Positions 36,242 to 49,000 are shown, counted from the first letter of the stretch. The stretch: DNA of 64,000 nucleotides from Ampelomyces quisqualis (GCA_018398575.1 JAGTXZ010000019.1:1054001-1118000), one strand, 5' to 3'. The notes: generated by a model not told the origin, from the letters alone. Program-made: numbers and translations.

Positions 36242-38601
36242 ATGATCAAAACACCAAAATTCAACTGGCTTGGCCGCGGCTTTAAGTTGAGAGCGGCCAT
36301 TACCATTGCCTGTCAGCTTGCTTTTGTTCTGTTTGGATATGACCAAGGAGTGTTCAGCGGCATTGTGGGCAATCCGAACTTCTTGGATACCTTTAATCAT
36401 CCGTCTCCAGGCCTCGAAGGTATCATTGTCGCTATATACAACCTCGGCTGCTTCACAGGATGTATCTTGTCCTTCATCTTCTGCGAGAAGACCGGACGAC
36501 GACTTGCGATGTGGATTGCGATGGTATTCATCATTGTAAGTCAATCTTAGCAATTGTGTTACGCAGGTCTCACAGTGTACAGGTCGGCGCAACGTTGCAG
36601 ACCACAGCGTATTCAGTACCTCACATCATGATAGCACGATTTGTCACGGGTATTGGTGGCTTGTTATCATCATGGTCTTTGGTCTACCTGAATCGCCTCG
36701 TTATCTCGACAAGCATGGCCAACACGAAGAAGCCCTTCATATTCTTTGTGACGTGTATGACGGTAACCCCGACGATCCCAAGATTGCCAAAGAAAACAAA
36801 GAGGTGCTCGAGGCTCTCAAGGTTGAGGAAGAGTATGGAGAATACAAGTGGAGTAATTTGCTTAAAAGGGACAAGGTGCAGACAGGTAGACGCGTTCTGC
36901 TAGCGTACGGTGCGCAGTTCATGAACCAGGTACGAAGTTTACTTCATGCGCCTGATTTTAAGGCTAACTCGATTGACTAGATGGGGGGTATAAATCTCGT
37001 AGTCTACTACATCACTAGTGTGCTTCAGCAAAATGTCGGCTTGGACCGCAATTTGTCGCTTCTGCTGGGAGGTGTCATCAATCCGATGTTCCCCATCGGC
37101 TCACTGTTTCCTACCTTTACGCTTGACAAGCCCGGACGGCGTAAACCTATTATGTGGGGTTCTCTCGGGTGCGGCGCTTCGATGATGCTCATCGCCATCT
37201 TGTTGAGCTTTCAGTCTCGCGGTAGAGACTTGGCTAAAGCCACCGCGTCTGGCAGCGTTGCGTTCTTCTTCACAATGAGGCAGTTTTCTGATCATTCTGC
37301 AACATCACTGATGCCGACTAGTACATGCTCTCATTTGGTGCGACCATGAACTGTATTCCTTGGGTCTATGTTCCTGAGATTCTTCCGCTGCACGTCCGTG
37401 CGAAAGGTACTGCGGTTCAGCGCTGGGAGTAGGGCGTACTACTTGGAGATCCTGATCTCAGCTACGGCTGGCATAAGCAGTGCGTAGCTGAGGGTGAATG
37501 AGTGGGTCCGTAGCCGTAGGGGTGATCATTTGGGAGCCGTAATTACGGTACTACGGTTAGAAATTGCGCTCGACAGTCGCGGGCCATTTAGAGGTCTATC
37601 CTGGTCCAAAAATGTTAGCCTTTACTCCTAGATCGTGACACAGGCTAACTGACCTATGTCTAGTGGCTGGGAGGGAGTTAGGCGTAAATAGAGCCAGGTA
37701 TATAGCAACAGCTGTACGCACCTATATTGTCACCACAACCCATCTATTCTGCCACAATGAGCCGTGTATCTCATTGCTGCCGACTTTCTCTCTATCCTGG
37801 CCACGAGCTGTGAATGTAAGCGTTGTTTTAGCTCCGCCAGGAGGACGATCACGTGTGACCGCAATTCACTATCAGCGGACAACTTCAGAAAAACTGGATC
37901 TAGCGCGGCGTTGTGAAGAGCTCCCTCAAGGATCTTAAGAAATACGTGCAAAAAGTTGATCAAAAGGTACAAGATTCAGGCAGCAATTCACTATCTAGCA
38001 ACTTAACAAGCCAATCAGAGCAACCGTAGGAACCGTAGTTGGCCTGTGCAACGAGACTACAGCTTACAATCTTAGCTCTATCCTAAATCATCACCTCAGT
38101 AAGTAGTTCACTCTGTTTTGATCGGGATCGTAAGCTCATTGGTCGATCAGTAAGCGTAGTCTCTACTACTCCCAGCGCTGCCAGTGCGGTTGGCATTTCT
38201 GCCAATTGGATCTGGAACTTTCTCGTTGTTATGATCAACCCAACGCTCCTGGACTCACTGGCATGGAAAGGCTACCTGATCTTCATGTGCCTGAACTACT
38301 CGTTCATTCCACTGGTCGTAAGTACCACTTCCGCCTTGAGCAGCATATATTGCTAACAGTATTTCTATAGTACTTGTGCTATCCCGAGACTGCCAACCTG
38401 ACCCTGGAAGAGGTCGATTGGTTATTTTAAGACGGTGATGTTGTGCGACGCAGTCGTCGTATCGCGAAGGAAGGATGGGATGCGGCTGAAGGCGTTGCGC
38501 CTCATCCTCATATCCTTGAAACTCGCAGCATGAATAGTAGCAAGAGAGTGGACGAAACCACAGAGAAGAGAGAACATATTGGTGACTCAGTACGAAAGTA
38601 A
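36242..38601 (+). pseudogene. MFS sugar (hexose-type) transporter pseudogene
   Basis: It encodes pieces of a 12-helix major-facilitator sugar transporter. Exon 1 (36242–36535) gives PKFNWLGRGFKLRAA, GYDQGVFSGIVG and EKTGRRLAMW. A 47-nt intron (36536–36582) leads to VGATLQTTAYS and RFVTGIG. The frame then jumps to PESPRYL (about 36660–36929), so helices 4–6, perhaps 70–90 residues, are deleted with a frameshift. A 51-nt intron (36930–36980, branch GCTAAC) precedes GGINLVVYYITSVLQ. The next intron lacks a clear GT donor. Exon YMLSFGATMNCIPWVYVPEI to KGTAV is cut by a 767-bp TIR element. After it come GISANWIWNFLVVM, a 53-nt intron (38318–38370) and YPETANLTLEEVDWLF. An in-frame TAA (38428–38430), possibly from CAA, precedes a readable tail ending at 38601. 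The gene is certainly inactive as a full transporter. Confidence 0.9.
37418..38184. mobile_element. hAT-like non-autonomous element, copy 2, inserted in transporter gene
   Basis: It begins CAGCGCTGGGAGTAG and carries the exact reverse complement CTACTCCCAGCGCTG at 38166–38180, a 15-bp perfect terminal inverted repeat. The transporter sequence TGCGGTT occurs just before (37411–37417) and just after (38185–38191). Removing the insert and one copy restores the reading KGTAVGISANW. Four bases (CCAG) lie between the right TIR and the duplicated word, so the exact end is ambiguous. CAG termini and a 7–8 bp duplication suggest hAT. No protein is encoded. Confidence 0.88.
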
Positions 38602-38797
38602 GCTAGCATCCTTGTGCTCTCCAATGTTCCATATCGTGTCAAAATCAACAGAAACATGTACTTCGCTTCGGGAAGGTCTCATGTACTTGTATATCATGCC
38701 TTACGATCTGCTTGCTTTTGAAATTGTCCAATGCCGGAGAACTGACAGTGGTCAACCTGTCCCGATCATTCAATATTACGCCGCGCTCCGCACATTC
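38602..38797. other. Convergent 3' intergenic spacer
   Basis: These 196 bp separate the end of the plus-strand transporter pseudogene from the stop codon of the minus-strand exonuclease-like gene. Nothing else is recognised. Confidence 0.5.
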
Positions 38798-40267
38798 TCA
38801 CCAGGCAGTCCCGTTCCATGCGACATCCTCTGCCCGCGTTTTCTTTTTGGCTGCTCGGTCGCCATCGCCAAGATTACTATCAGCACCTCTCGTAACCTGC
38901 TTCCGGATACCATGAGACTTCTCAGCACGCTGTCGACCGTTCGACTGAAACACTATTCTTCTCACACCTGGTACCGGCGCCGAAGTAGATGGGACATCTC
39001 CTTGGGTAGCAAGCACGGGGCGAACAAATGGTGGCGGCGGCTCGGGTACCAGCATATCGCTTGGGGATTTCATGGGCCATCTACCTCGCCATTTGGAGGG
39101 AGGGTGCGATCCGGGTGGAGGTCCAGCCGGCAGAGAGTTGCGCTTACGATGGGCATCGTTCACGCGACGCTTCCAACCGTTGAATTCCGCAACAGCTAGG
39201 CAGTATTGCTCGGTGTGGCTACTCATGTGTTCTTTCTTGTCGCCTTCGCTATTTTCGTCGGTCGTCTCGTGGAAGCGCTCGCATGCTGCGCAGTGTACCG
39301 GCGTGGCGCACTCGTTCTGCTTGTTGCTATGATCTCGTCCGCCACAACGCGTGCAGCACCATTTCGTTCCCCAGTTCGACTCAAACGTATCCTGCGTGTA
39401 CTGTTCAAGCTGCAGCGCAACTTCTTGTACAGTCTTCTCAGACCTATTATTCTTTGTCCAATTTCGCAGCGCAAGGTTCACTGCGCAAATCACAGTTCGT
39501 GCCGCATCGTTGAGCGCCGTGTGCGGGTCGTCGTGCGCGAATCCGAAGACTTCCTCGCACAATGTGTCCAAACCAATGTCGTTGTTCGCACATCTGGGAT
39601 CTATCCATGCCAAAGTCTCCTTCACGACTTTCTGTGTATCGATCTCCTTCACCACTGATCCATGCTGCTTGAAGTCGTAGTTCAGACCCATCTTCCGTAC
39701 GTTATCCTTGTCGTGCGCGAGCGCGTGACCAATCAGTACGATAGGACGCTTGAGGCCGGCGATGGCCGGATTATCAGATGTGATAGTTTGGTTCAGGACT
39801 TCGTCCAAAATAGAGCGGGCCTCTGCGAAAGTAACGAAACGTGACTCGCCGAAACGGTTTCCCTCGGGGCCGCGCATCCAGTCCGCATTCGTCCTGAGGT
39901 GCGCGTTCTCGCATATGCGCAAGTGGTGGTACTTCATCTTCTTCAGCACATTCTCCGCGTATTCGCCCAGGTCACCGTTCAGCCTCTTGCCATCTGTGTA
40001 CTCCGCCACCACAAGTCCAATCTCCGTCATTTCGTCAGTGTTCGTGGTCCAAGCTTCCGTATCTACGCAAATGACTACGCAGTGCTCGATCAGCGGTAGG
40101 GCAGGCGAGTGTTCGCCGCAGAGCGGAGTTCCGAGTAGGCCCAGGACTTCGAGAAGTACGAGCCGCAGCGGCTTGGCTTCATAGGTGCTGATGAGGGCTT
40201 CATAGCGATCTGTAGGCGTCGGTGGCGGTGTCGGGCAGGATGCGACAGCAGCCCAGCTTACTGGCAT
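38798..40267 (-). CDS. DEDDh 3'-5' exonuclease-fold protein with zinc-knuckle-like tail (paralogue A)
   Basis: This 489-residue protein resembles the Gfd2/YDR514C-like group of RNase H-fold proteins. All five DEDDh positions are present: Asp69 and Glu71 (VDTE, Exo I), His181 to Asp186 (GHALAHD, Exo II, Asp186 catalytic) and His249/Asp254 (HTALND, Exo III). A family block RGPEGNRFGESRFVTFAEAR lies at 132–151. After it come Cys305-X2-Cys308-X4-His313-X6-Cys320 and Cys326-X2-Cys329 … His351-X4-Cys356, which could bind two zinc ions. The last 110 residues are Pro/Arg/Lys-rich and probably disordered. Its paralogue is at 55503–56873. A GT–AG pair (GTAAGC…CCTACAG, about 52 nt) in the first 20 codons could be an intron, making the N-terminus uncertain. 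RNA or DNA substrate is unknown. Confidence 0.85.
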   Translation of the reverse strand: MPVSWAAVASCPTPPPTPTDRYEALISTYEAKPLRLVLLEVLGLLGTPLCGEHSPALPLIEHCVVICVDTEAWTTNTDEMTEIGLVVAEYTDGKRLNGDLGEYAENVLKKMKYHHLRICENAHLRTNADWMRGPEGNRFGESRFVTFAEARSILDEVLNQTITSDNPAIAGLKRPIVLIGHALAHDKDNVRKMGLNYDFKQHGSVVKEIDTQKVVKETLAWIDPRCANNDIGLDTLCEEVFGFAHDDPHTALNDAARTVICAVNLALRNWTKNNRSEKTVQEVALQLEQYTQDTFESNWGTKWCCTRCGGRDHSNKQNECATPVHCAACERFHETTDENSEGDKKEHMSSHTEQYCLAVAEFNGWKRRVNDAHRKRNSLPAGPPPGSHPPSKWRGRWPMKSPSDMLVPEPPPPFVRPVLATQGDVPSTSAPVPGVRRIVFQSNGRQRAEKSHGIRKQVTRGADSNLGDGDRAAKKKTRAEDVAWNGTAW

Positions 40268-40717
40268 AGCGGCTTAGGTGGGCAACAGATGAGATCGATG
40301 GAAAGAGTACACTTGAACGTTTCGTACGCAATGTGTGCAGGGTAGCAGATTTTTTCAGAATTTGAGTTGGGTAGCATACAGTTGAGGCTGGTTTAGGCAA
40401 CTGTCGCGGTGAAAGGGAGAGTTCGTTGTTTGGGTTTGTAGGAGTCACGAGCGTCAAGTGCAGCACTTTCACTTTAGGGTATTCGATCGAAAGAATCTTT
40501 TTAATTATCACTCCTGTGCTAATTGATCTATTCATAGATTTGTTAACGTCCGTTTATGACCACCCGTGGGGTACTTTTGGACGGGCACAGTTCCAGAGTT
40601 ACGGGGCCGCAAACACCTGCTGGATCATACCTATTCTACGGGCTACGTAGGGGGTCTGATAGTGCTCTTATGCCAGTTTAAGATACTCTATATGATCTAT
40701 TATTTGCCCACGTGGGC
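40268..40717. other. Upstream region of paralogue A
   Basis: These 450 bp hold the presumed promoter and leader of the minus-strand gene. Overlapping open frames on both strands show no domain. Before the LINE insertion this region continued directly into 55127, so the spacer between the two paralogues was about 0.84 kb. Confidence 0.5.
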
Positions 40718-40731
40718 AGGTGTGTGTCCTT
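40718..40731. repeat. Target-site duplication of LINE (left)
   Basis: AGGTGTGTGTCCTT is repeated exactly at 55113–55126. The two copies bracket the whole RIP-mutated block, and base composition switches at both. Confidence 0.82.
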
Positions 40732-40750
40732 GGTTGGTTGGTTGGTTGGT
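40730..40750. repeat. (TTGG)5 simple repeat, probable LINE 3' tail
   Basis: Five TTGG units lie directly at the left duplication. In the LINE's minus-strand sense they read (CCAA)n, consistent with a simple-repeat tail at the 3' end of a non-LTR retrotransposon. The overlap with the duplication by two bases makes the precise junction ambiguous. Confidence 0.65.
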
Positions 40751-42792
40751 ATTGATTAACGTCCTAGTAACTACAAAAGTAACACCTATCTAGCCTCCTA
40801 AAGGGCATGTAGGACGCGCAAAGCGCAGGTATTATAGTATGTAAGCACTAACCTGCGTAAGCAGTTCTTGTAACTTAAACACTTAACACTTAGTATCTTC
40901 TTAAGCAAGTAGCCCTCTGCTAGTTAGGGGCATATTGCGTTAAGAGAGAGAAGTACATACTTTAGTATTTAGGAGCAGCTTCTAAGAGCGTTGCTTAAGA
41001 CAAGTGTAGTCTGCTATATTAGCAGTGCAGAAAACAAATAAACATAAAACATTTAAAAACTAAACTCTAGCGCTTGTCTATAGCTAAACTTACTCTTTAG
41101 CATTTTCTCTAAAGGTTAGAAGGTTACTAAAAGTGCTTACTTTTAGCAGGAAGTACTATAGTTACAATGTCTAGCTAAGCTATAATAGCAAGGTACTTTT
41201 ATAAGAGACGTTGTAACAAGTTTGTAAGACGCAGCTTTACTTCTTATAAAAAGAAATTACTTGTAATTAGAGCGCTACAGTTCTGTAAGAAGCTAATGCA
41301 AAATAAAACAGATAGAAAATAAAGAAATAGCGTGTACCTAGCAGCTGTAGCGCAGCTATAAAGGATAAAGTAACTAGGTAGTTACTAGTGTTAACTAAAA
41401 GAGGTTAGGTAAGAAGAGTAGTTTTAGGCAGCGTAAGCTACCTAGAACTATATCTTTTTATACTAAGACCTTTAGCGTATCTTTGTCTAGTGTTTAAAGT
41501 TGTAGCGTTCTTTTGTAGTTAAACCTAGTTACTTAGTACAGATCTTTAAGTAGAATTTAGTAAGGTCTAGTAGCTGCTTAAAGGTAGTTAAGTTTTCTAA
41601 GAGTTGCTTAAGGTACGTAATGCCTTCCTAGCTGTTGTTAAGCAGCTAGTCTAGTTATTAAAGCTATTTGCTAAAGAAGCGTCTGTTCTTTTAGTAGTAG
41701 ACTAGATGTTTAGAAGTCTTTAGGCAGCTACAGAAGTAGTTAAGTTCTGCATTTTTATAGTTAAACTTCTAGTAATACTACGCAAAGTCCCTATGTTTTG
41801 TCTGTATAGCTAGTAGGCGTAAAAAAACTAATTAGCGCATATTTAATGTAGTAGGTTCTTTAGATATACTATATAGCAATTCCTATTAGCAGTACTAGGC
41901 AGATAGCTTACGCTAGCTTTTTGCTTACTAATTACTCTATACTTCTTTAAGCATGCTCTAGGTAATTAATTTTATTCTAGAGGTAGTTAGTAAGACTACT
42001 AACCTATTTAGGTTTCTAGGGTTTTAGGCTTCTTTGTCTGCAAGTTAGTTTGCTAGCTTATTACTAAAGATACTAGTATAGCTAGGTGCCTACTTAACTT
42101 AAACATTATAAACTTTTATAGCTTACTAGTAATACAGAAAGGCCTACTGCAAAGTTGTTAGCGCGTTACTACGCAGACACTAGATAACTAAGGTACTATC
42201 TATATAGAGCTAGATTTAGCGTTCTAGTAGATCTTAGGTTTTTGCTAGTGCCTGTTAGAGGCCTCTCTAGGCTCTAACAGCTTTAGCGTTAAATATATAG
42301 AATATTAGGTATAGTAACCTAGAGTCTTATGTTAAAAGTTATCTACCTTAGAAAATAGTAAATTTATAGGTAATGTTACGCGCTCTCTTAAGAGTTTATT
42401 CTAATTTGTCTAAAAATATAGTAATATCTATAGGTAGTAGGTGCAGCTACTATTAAACAAACTTCTTTAAGGCTTTCTTCTTATTCTAGTTGCTTGTAGA
42501 ATTAACTCTATACTCTAGAGTATAGTGTAAGGCAACTAGAGCTAGCTAGAAAACCTTAGGTAGTAGCTAGCCTAGCCTTTAAACCTTAGTCTTTAGCTGT
42601 TACGTTGTGCTAGCTCTTCTGCCTTAGCTAATAAAGAGAAGCTTAGCCCTTATAGTAAGTAGATAATTTTTATCTACTATACGTATTCTAACTGCAAAGC
42701 GTAGCTTAGCCTCTTTTAGAGTAGCTACTCTAGAAAAAAGCCTAGCTTCTTGCAGTAGTATAGCGCTAGGTATAGTTTTCTATACTAGTAGC

Positions 42793-43009
42793 TGTAAGGG
42801 GCAGACTCTAAGGGTAGATGCCAGGAAATAAAGACGTAAATTTGTGTCCTATCTTAATTGCTACCTAAAGGGTTTTTATAGTCTAGAGGATTTTAGTGTT
42901 CTAGTCTAGAACGTTTTTAGTGTTCTAGTCTAGAGCGTTTTTAGTGTTCTAGTTTAGAGAGCTAAGGTTTTTCTGTAACTAAGGACTAACTAGGCAGCAG
43001 CCTATTACA
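42793..43009 (-). repeat. LTR of gypsy element 2 (3' LTR in coding sense)
   Basis: This 217-bp LTR starts TGTAAGGGGCAGAC and ends GCAGCCTATTACA. It contains three tandem units of the type TTTTTAGTGTTCTAGTCTAG (about 42890–42960). Confidence 0.93.
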
Positions 43010-46000
43010 TAATCCCCCTGCTCTAGCGCTAGGTGCGCTTAGACCTACGCAACTATTAAAATAAAAATTACTCTACTTAGATCTATTATTCTGCACTCTT
43101 ACTTCTCTTTTTAAGTAGTACTATATACTGCACTAGCCTTGCCTTCTGCACACTTGCTTGCGCGTTACCTCTCTTATTAACCTACGTATCTTCTACGCCT
43201 GTACTACTATTTGTAAAGATGCTAAGTTTACGCACTTCTTGTAGTTCTCTAGCTAAGCATTATACTGCTAACCCCTCTATTGTAAGTTTTACATCTAAGG
43301 CGCTAAGCTAGGTCTAGGCATATTGCTAACTAGTAATAGAATAGACTAGATATTGTTATTAAGGCTAAGCTTAACCTACTGTGTTGTTTAGGCTGCGCTA
43401 TTACTTAGCTTAAGAGTAATAAGTCTAAGTGCAAGATTACTTGCAGTAAGAGCACTTACTCTTAGTGTAAGAACGCTTATATTGCGTGTAGGCCTGTAAG
43501 TTAACTACTATATTCTTTTACTTTTCTAGTTAATTCTAATTGTTTCCTAGATTAACAATTACTTTAAGATTATAGTTATTTTGCTTTGTAACGCGCTTAC
43601 TTACAATCCTAAGGTTAAGTAGCTGTTAATGTAGTATATAATTGCTAGTCTTTAGTTTAACTTTGTTAACAAGCTTAAGGCTGCTTAGGCAAAGTCTTGT
43701 AGTAGCAACAAGTCTAGCTACTAGAGTCTAACGCGCAAGGTTAACAAAGTTAATGTCCTAGTAGATATCTGCTAGCTTCTCTAGCAGCTCCTTATTAAGC
43801 AAGACACTATTATCTGTAAGCTTAATAATGTTAGCGCTAGCGTACAGCAGCTCTACACTAATATAAGTTCTTTCTAATTTGTTTTCTCCTCTGTTAGAGT
43901 TTATTTTCCTAAGGTGTTATATGCATTCTACTAATATTTAACTAGGCTAAAGAGTATAATATATAGATCTCTAGCGTAGGCTTCTAGGTTTCTTACGTTA
44001 GCAACGCCTTCTGCACTACTAACAGGCTGCTCTATTACCTTAATGTAATAGAGTCTAATATCTATAAGAAGCCTACGTATAACGTAAAGGTGCAGGCTAA
44101 GACTAATTGTTTAGTAATAGTAACTATTGCGCTCTCTAATAGTAAGAAAGTAGGCTCTAGTATATAGTGTTCTTGCTGTAGTTTCTATATAGCGCTTGTA
44201 AGCAATTTCTGTAGTAATAGACTTTCTATTATAGTCTCTGCCTTTGTCCTATTACTAAGCTTCTAGACTCTATAAAACTAGTATTGCATTTCTTAATACT
44301 GCTTATACATTAGAATAGATATTGCGCTCTACGTCTTAGGCTTATAGGTTTTTATAGCTCTACTTTTATTGCTAACGTTAATATTCTTGCTAGTCCTTGT
44401 AGTCTAGCGCAGTCTAAGTATTAGAATCCTATACCTCTTTCTTAGGTTTTCCTAGACCCTTTAAAGATTTATATTACGCTGTGTCTTAACTAACTATTGC
44501 CTAGCTTAAGTAGCTAGATCTCTAGCGTTAATCTAGGCTCTTCTTCTTGCATTCTTTAGCTATTAATCTGTTAACGCTAAGCTTCTAGACTCTTCTCTTT
44601 CTATTCCTAGGTTATTCTAGGTGCTTAGTAGGACTGTTGCGTTAGTTCTTAGGTATTAGTATTTAGGTTCTTTATATCTAGTTCCTAGGGATAGTTAACT
44701 ACTAGGTATGTCTCTACTGTTAACTAGTTAAGGCAGTCTTAGGTTAGCTAATAGAATTAATGTAAGCATCTTCTTCCTTCTCTGCCCTCTACTAAAGCTT
44801 TTAGTCTTAGGCTCTATCTATTGCAGTATCCTTGCATCTCCCTTATTAGTTACTTTCTAGTGTTAGGCATTATTTCTAAACGCAACTAAGTGCGCTACTA
44901 TATTATTTTCTATACTTTAGGTTCTCCTTGTACTTGTCCTAAGTTTGTCCTTTTTCTACTAATCTCTTCTATGCATAACGCTATAATCCCTTCTAGCACT
45001 ACTATACGCACTCTTAGCTCTCTTCTCTACTCTCTTTCTCTACTAATGTATTTTATTTAACAGTTAGGATAAGTAGTTACTCTACTAACAGCCTATTTAA
45101 GTCTTATTGTATCTCTGTGTTGTTTATCTACTTAGTAAGAGCTATAGTGTTAGCAACATTTACTTATAGTTTCTACGTTAGTTCTGCGTATTCTACCTAT
45201 TTTACTAGGTATTATAGCTATATACCTTACTCTTTCTTCTTCTATTATTCTGCAAGAATATAGTTAACAAGGTACTTATTGTTAGCTTTATTCTTGCCTA
45301 CTACTATTACTTCTAGTTGCTAGTTATTAGACTTCTAGTGCAGGAGCAGATTCTCTGTATTAAGCTAGAGGCAGTTAACGTAGAATCTTAGGTGCACCCT
45401 AGGAGGTACGCTTAGTTCTACAACGTAGAGAGTAATAACCTTTATAACTATATACTTCCTGTTCTTCTAATCTAGTTTTTTTAAAAGTCTTTTGTTAGAT
45501 ATAGAGCAACTGTACTAGAGCTATACTTTGTCTTCTATACAGAGCTTTAGAGCTTCCTGTCTATAGCAATTGGCCTAGCGTTCTTGTTCTTACTATACTT
45601 CTACTATCTTTACTTGTATATAGTCTATTATTTCTTTTATCTTAGTTACTATTACTTTAGCAGTAGTCCTTTTATTATTGCTAGACTAGTGCTAGTTCTC
45701 TATAGTCTATTCTAGGTCTAACTAAATAGGGTCTGTATTATACCTGTGCTAGAGGAAGAATAGGCTAACACCTGTAGACGCTGTATTTTGTCTAGCTATT
45801 ACAATTTGTGCTAGTAAGCATAGGGCAGCCTAGTTTAACTAGTTTTAGTTTACAAAAGCCCTTAAGTAGGCTTCTACTATGCTGTTTATTTGCTTTGTAG
45901 CGCTATCTATTTAGGAGTAGTATACTATTAAGACTCTTCTTTGTATTCTAAGCTTATTATAGAGTAAAGACTAGAATTTGCTTACAAATTGTAACTCTCT

Positions 46001-49000
46001 GTTAGACACTATAGCGTCTAGAAGCTAGTAGTACGCAACTACCTGTTTAATAAATGCCTTAACTATAGTAAGAACTTCTAGGTCTAAAATAGGCACAAGC
46101 ACTGCGTTCTTACTTAGCTAGTTAGTAACTACTATAAGGTGTAATATTCTGTAGCTTAGTAGAAGGCCTACAATAAAGTCTACTAACAATTCCTTCTATA
46201 TTTAGACTAAGAGCAGGAGTAGGCGCAGTAGTTCTTGTTTAAGTTCCTGCTAAGGCTTTATTTTACTACACACTGCGCAGTTCTAGACAAACTGCTAGAT
46301 GCTTAAGGATATTCTAGGCCAAAAGTAATCTCTTGCTAATATTGCGTATATGTTTTCCCTGCCTAGGTGCCTAGTAATTAGAGAATTATGTGCTTCTAAA
46401 ATAATGTAGGTTTGCAAGTTTATGCATTTTAGTACCTATTTGCGCTCTCTATAGAGTAGGCGTCCTAAGTTATCTAAGCTACACTCTGCTAGAGAAACTT
46501 TTAGGCTTAGATAAGGAGAGAATTTTTGCTGTCCTGTCCTAACAGCGTTAACTACTAATTAGTAGGCTTTATCTGTACAGACAGCCTGTTCTTACAATTC
46601 CTTAATAGCAGGCTCTATTAGTCTCTTAGGGCGTTTGCTTGTGTAAGGACTTTGCCTAGGCGTAGTCTTGTATAGTACTATAGTTTCTTTAGTAGTATCT
46701 AAAGCGTCTCTTGCTATAGAAGGCTTTCTAGCACCTTAGTTGTAGGCAACGTTCCCCTTCCTTAACGCAGCGTCTTTGTCTGCAAGCACGTTTTAGAGCG
46801 CTTCCTTTCTAACTATAGAGTAATCCTTAGTATTCTAGCTTTAAGCAACATCTCTTTCTCTTAACGCAGCGTCTTTGTCTATAAGCACGTTTTAGAGCTA
46901 CTCTGTTTCTTCCTCCCCCTATTATAGTGTATTTCTCTGCTAAGCTGCAAAGGAAGTAGTAAGTACTAGGTCTTCTTTGTCTTTAGTTTCTAAAGCAGGA
47001 GTAAACAATTAGAAGGTCTAGAACTATACCTGCGCATCTGCTCTTTCTTAGAGAAGATCTTATTCTTTTCTAAAAAGGGCATCTGCTCTGCTGTTAACAT
47101 TTTCTAGGCAGTATTAGAATCTAATATTAAACATGCTAAAGAACCCTACCTAGCAGACGTGTCTTTCTGTTAGTAGTTATGTAGTAGCAAAGTATTCTAG
47201 GTTCTTGTAGTCTATAAGCACAGTAAAATGCTTTACTCTCTAAAGTTTAGTTTTCTACTACTCTAGGCACTTAACTATAGCTAACAGCTTCTTATTATAG
47301 ATAGTGTAGTTAGCTTCTGCTGCTGTGTTCTTTGCTAAGTAGTAAGCTACAGCCTAGAGGCGTCTGTCCCTGCTGTATTAAGACAGCACTCTTCTAGTTA
47401 ACTATTCTAAGGCGTTACATTCTACTACTATCTCTAACTCTATATTAAAGTTTATTAGAGATAGTTCTGCTATAAAAGCTTCCTTTAGCTTATTAAAGGA
47501 CATCTGTTGTTTAGGGCCCTAGTAGAAGGCTACGCCTTTCCTAGTCAGCCTAGTTAGTAGAGCAGCTAATTCTAAGAAGTCTTTTATAAACTGTTAGTAG
47601 AAGTTAGCAAAGCTAACAAAACTCTAGACTTCTTTAACTGTCTTAGAGGGCTCCTAGAAACGTATAGCAGCTACTTTCTTAGAGTCTATACTTATTCCTT
47701 TCTTAGCCTTAATAATAAATCTAAGGTATTTAGTCTTCTTTACGCTAAACTTGCTTTTCCCTACATTAAGGTATAACCCTGCTGCCCTAAGTTTCTAGAT
47801 TACCTGCTTTACCTTTTTCTTGTAGTCTACCTTAAACCTACTTGTGTATATTAACACGTTGTCTATGTAGGCTAAACAGAAGTTATCTAGGTGTTCCTGC
47901 AGTGTCTAATTAATGTATCTCTAGAACGTGCTTAGAGCGTTTGTAAGTCTAAAGGGTGTTACAAGCTACTTATAGAGGCTAAAGCGCGTCCAGAAGGCTG
48001 TTTTCTATTTGTCTCCTTTAGCAATCCTAATCTTGTAAAAAGCTTAGATAACATCTACTTTAGTAAACTATTTAGCTTTAGCAATCTAGGCTAAGGTCTC
48101 TTAGATAAGTAGAAGCAGATATTAGTCCTTTCTTATAATTGCGTTAAGGGCCTAGTAATCTACACAAAACTGCAGGCCCTCTCCTAGCTTCTTTACAAAT
48201 AGGACTAGTGCTAAGGCGCTTAACTAGCTTACCTGTATAAAGCTACAGTCTAGGTACAAAGTAAGCTCTTTTTGGAGTACAAGAAGTTCTTCTCTTAACA
48301 TACTATATAGTAGGCCCTATAGTACTTCTGCAGTCTTTCTATCTTTTTCTACTAGCTTAATAGAATAATTAATAGTAGGTTTTCTTACTAGGAGGAGTTA
48401 GTCTGCTTTCTTGCGTAAGAAGGTTTTGTATTCCTCTTTTAGGTAATCTAGAAGCACTAACCTAAGGTCTACTTAGAGCTTAGTTTTTAGGGCCTTCTAG
48501 ATGTCTGCTATTAACGCAGCGTAAAGGCAGATAGATTTGTCCTTCTAGCTCTATTATAGCTAAGCAGAGTACGTAGCTGCTGTAATGCTCTACAGTAGAA
48601 GAAGTTTTCTTTCCTTCTAACTTCTTACTTGCGTCTAGGTAGAGTAGATATATATTAATTTCTTTGCTAGTGCAATAGTAATATTATGCTAGTTTATCTA
48701 TAGTTAACCTAGGACTAGGTTATATTCTTTGTCTCTGTTTAGTTTATAGGCCTACAGTATCTCCTTGTACCTATTAATGTTAATGCGCATCTAGACAGCT
48801 GTCTTTATCTAAGACTAGGCTCTAGCAATTCTAATAATTTCTCTTAAGGCTATTAACTTATGCTCTAACTTATTCTTATAGATAAACTTAGTTAAGGTTA
48901 TAGCGTAAGTAAGACACCTAGTATTAATTATTATAGAAGTAACTGTTGTTTTATTAACAATAGTGTGTACAGTAATAGGTTCTCTATCTAGCTATTTCCT

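Noticed and set aside
36029..36592. 187-codon minus-strand open frame
   Set aside because: It is antisense to transporter exon 1 and its intron, whose translation matches sugar transporters; the minus frame has no domain.
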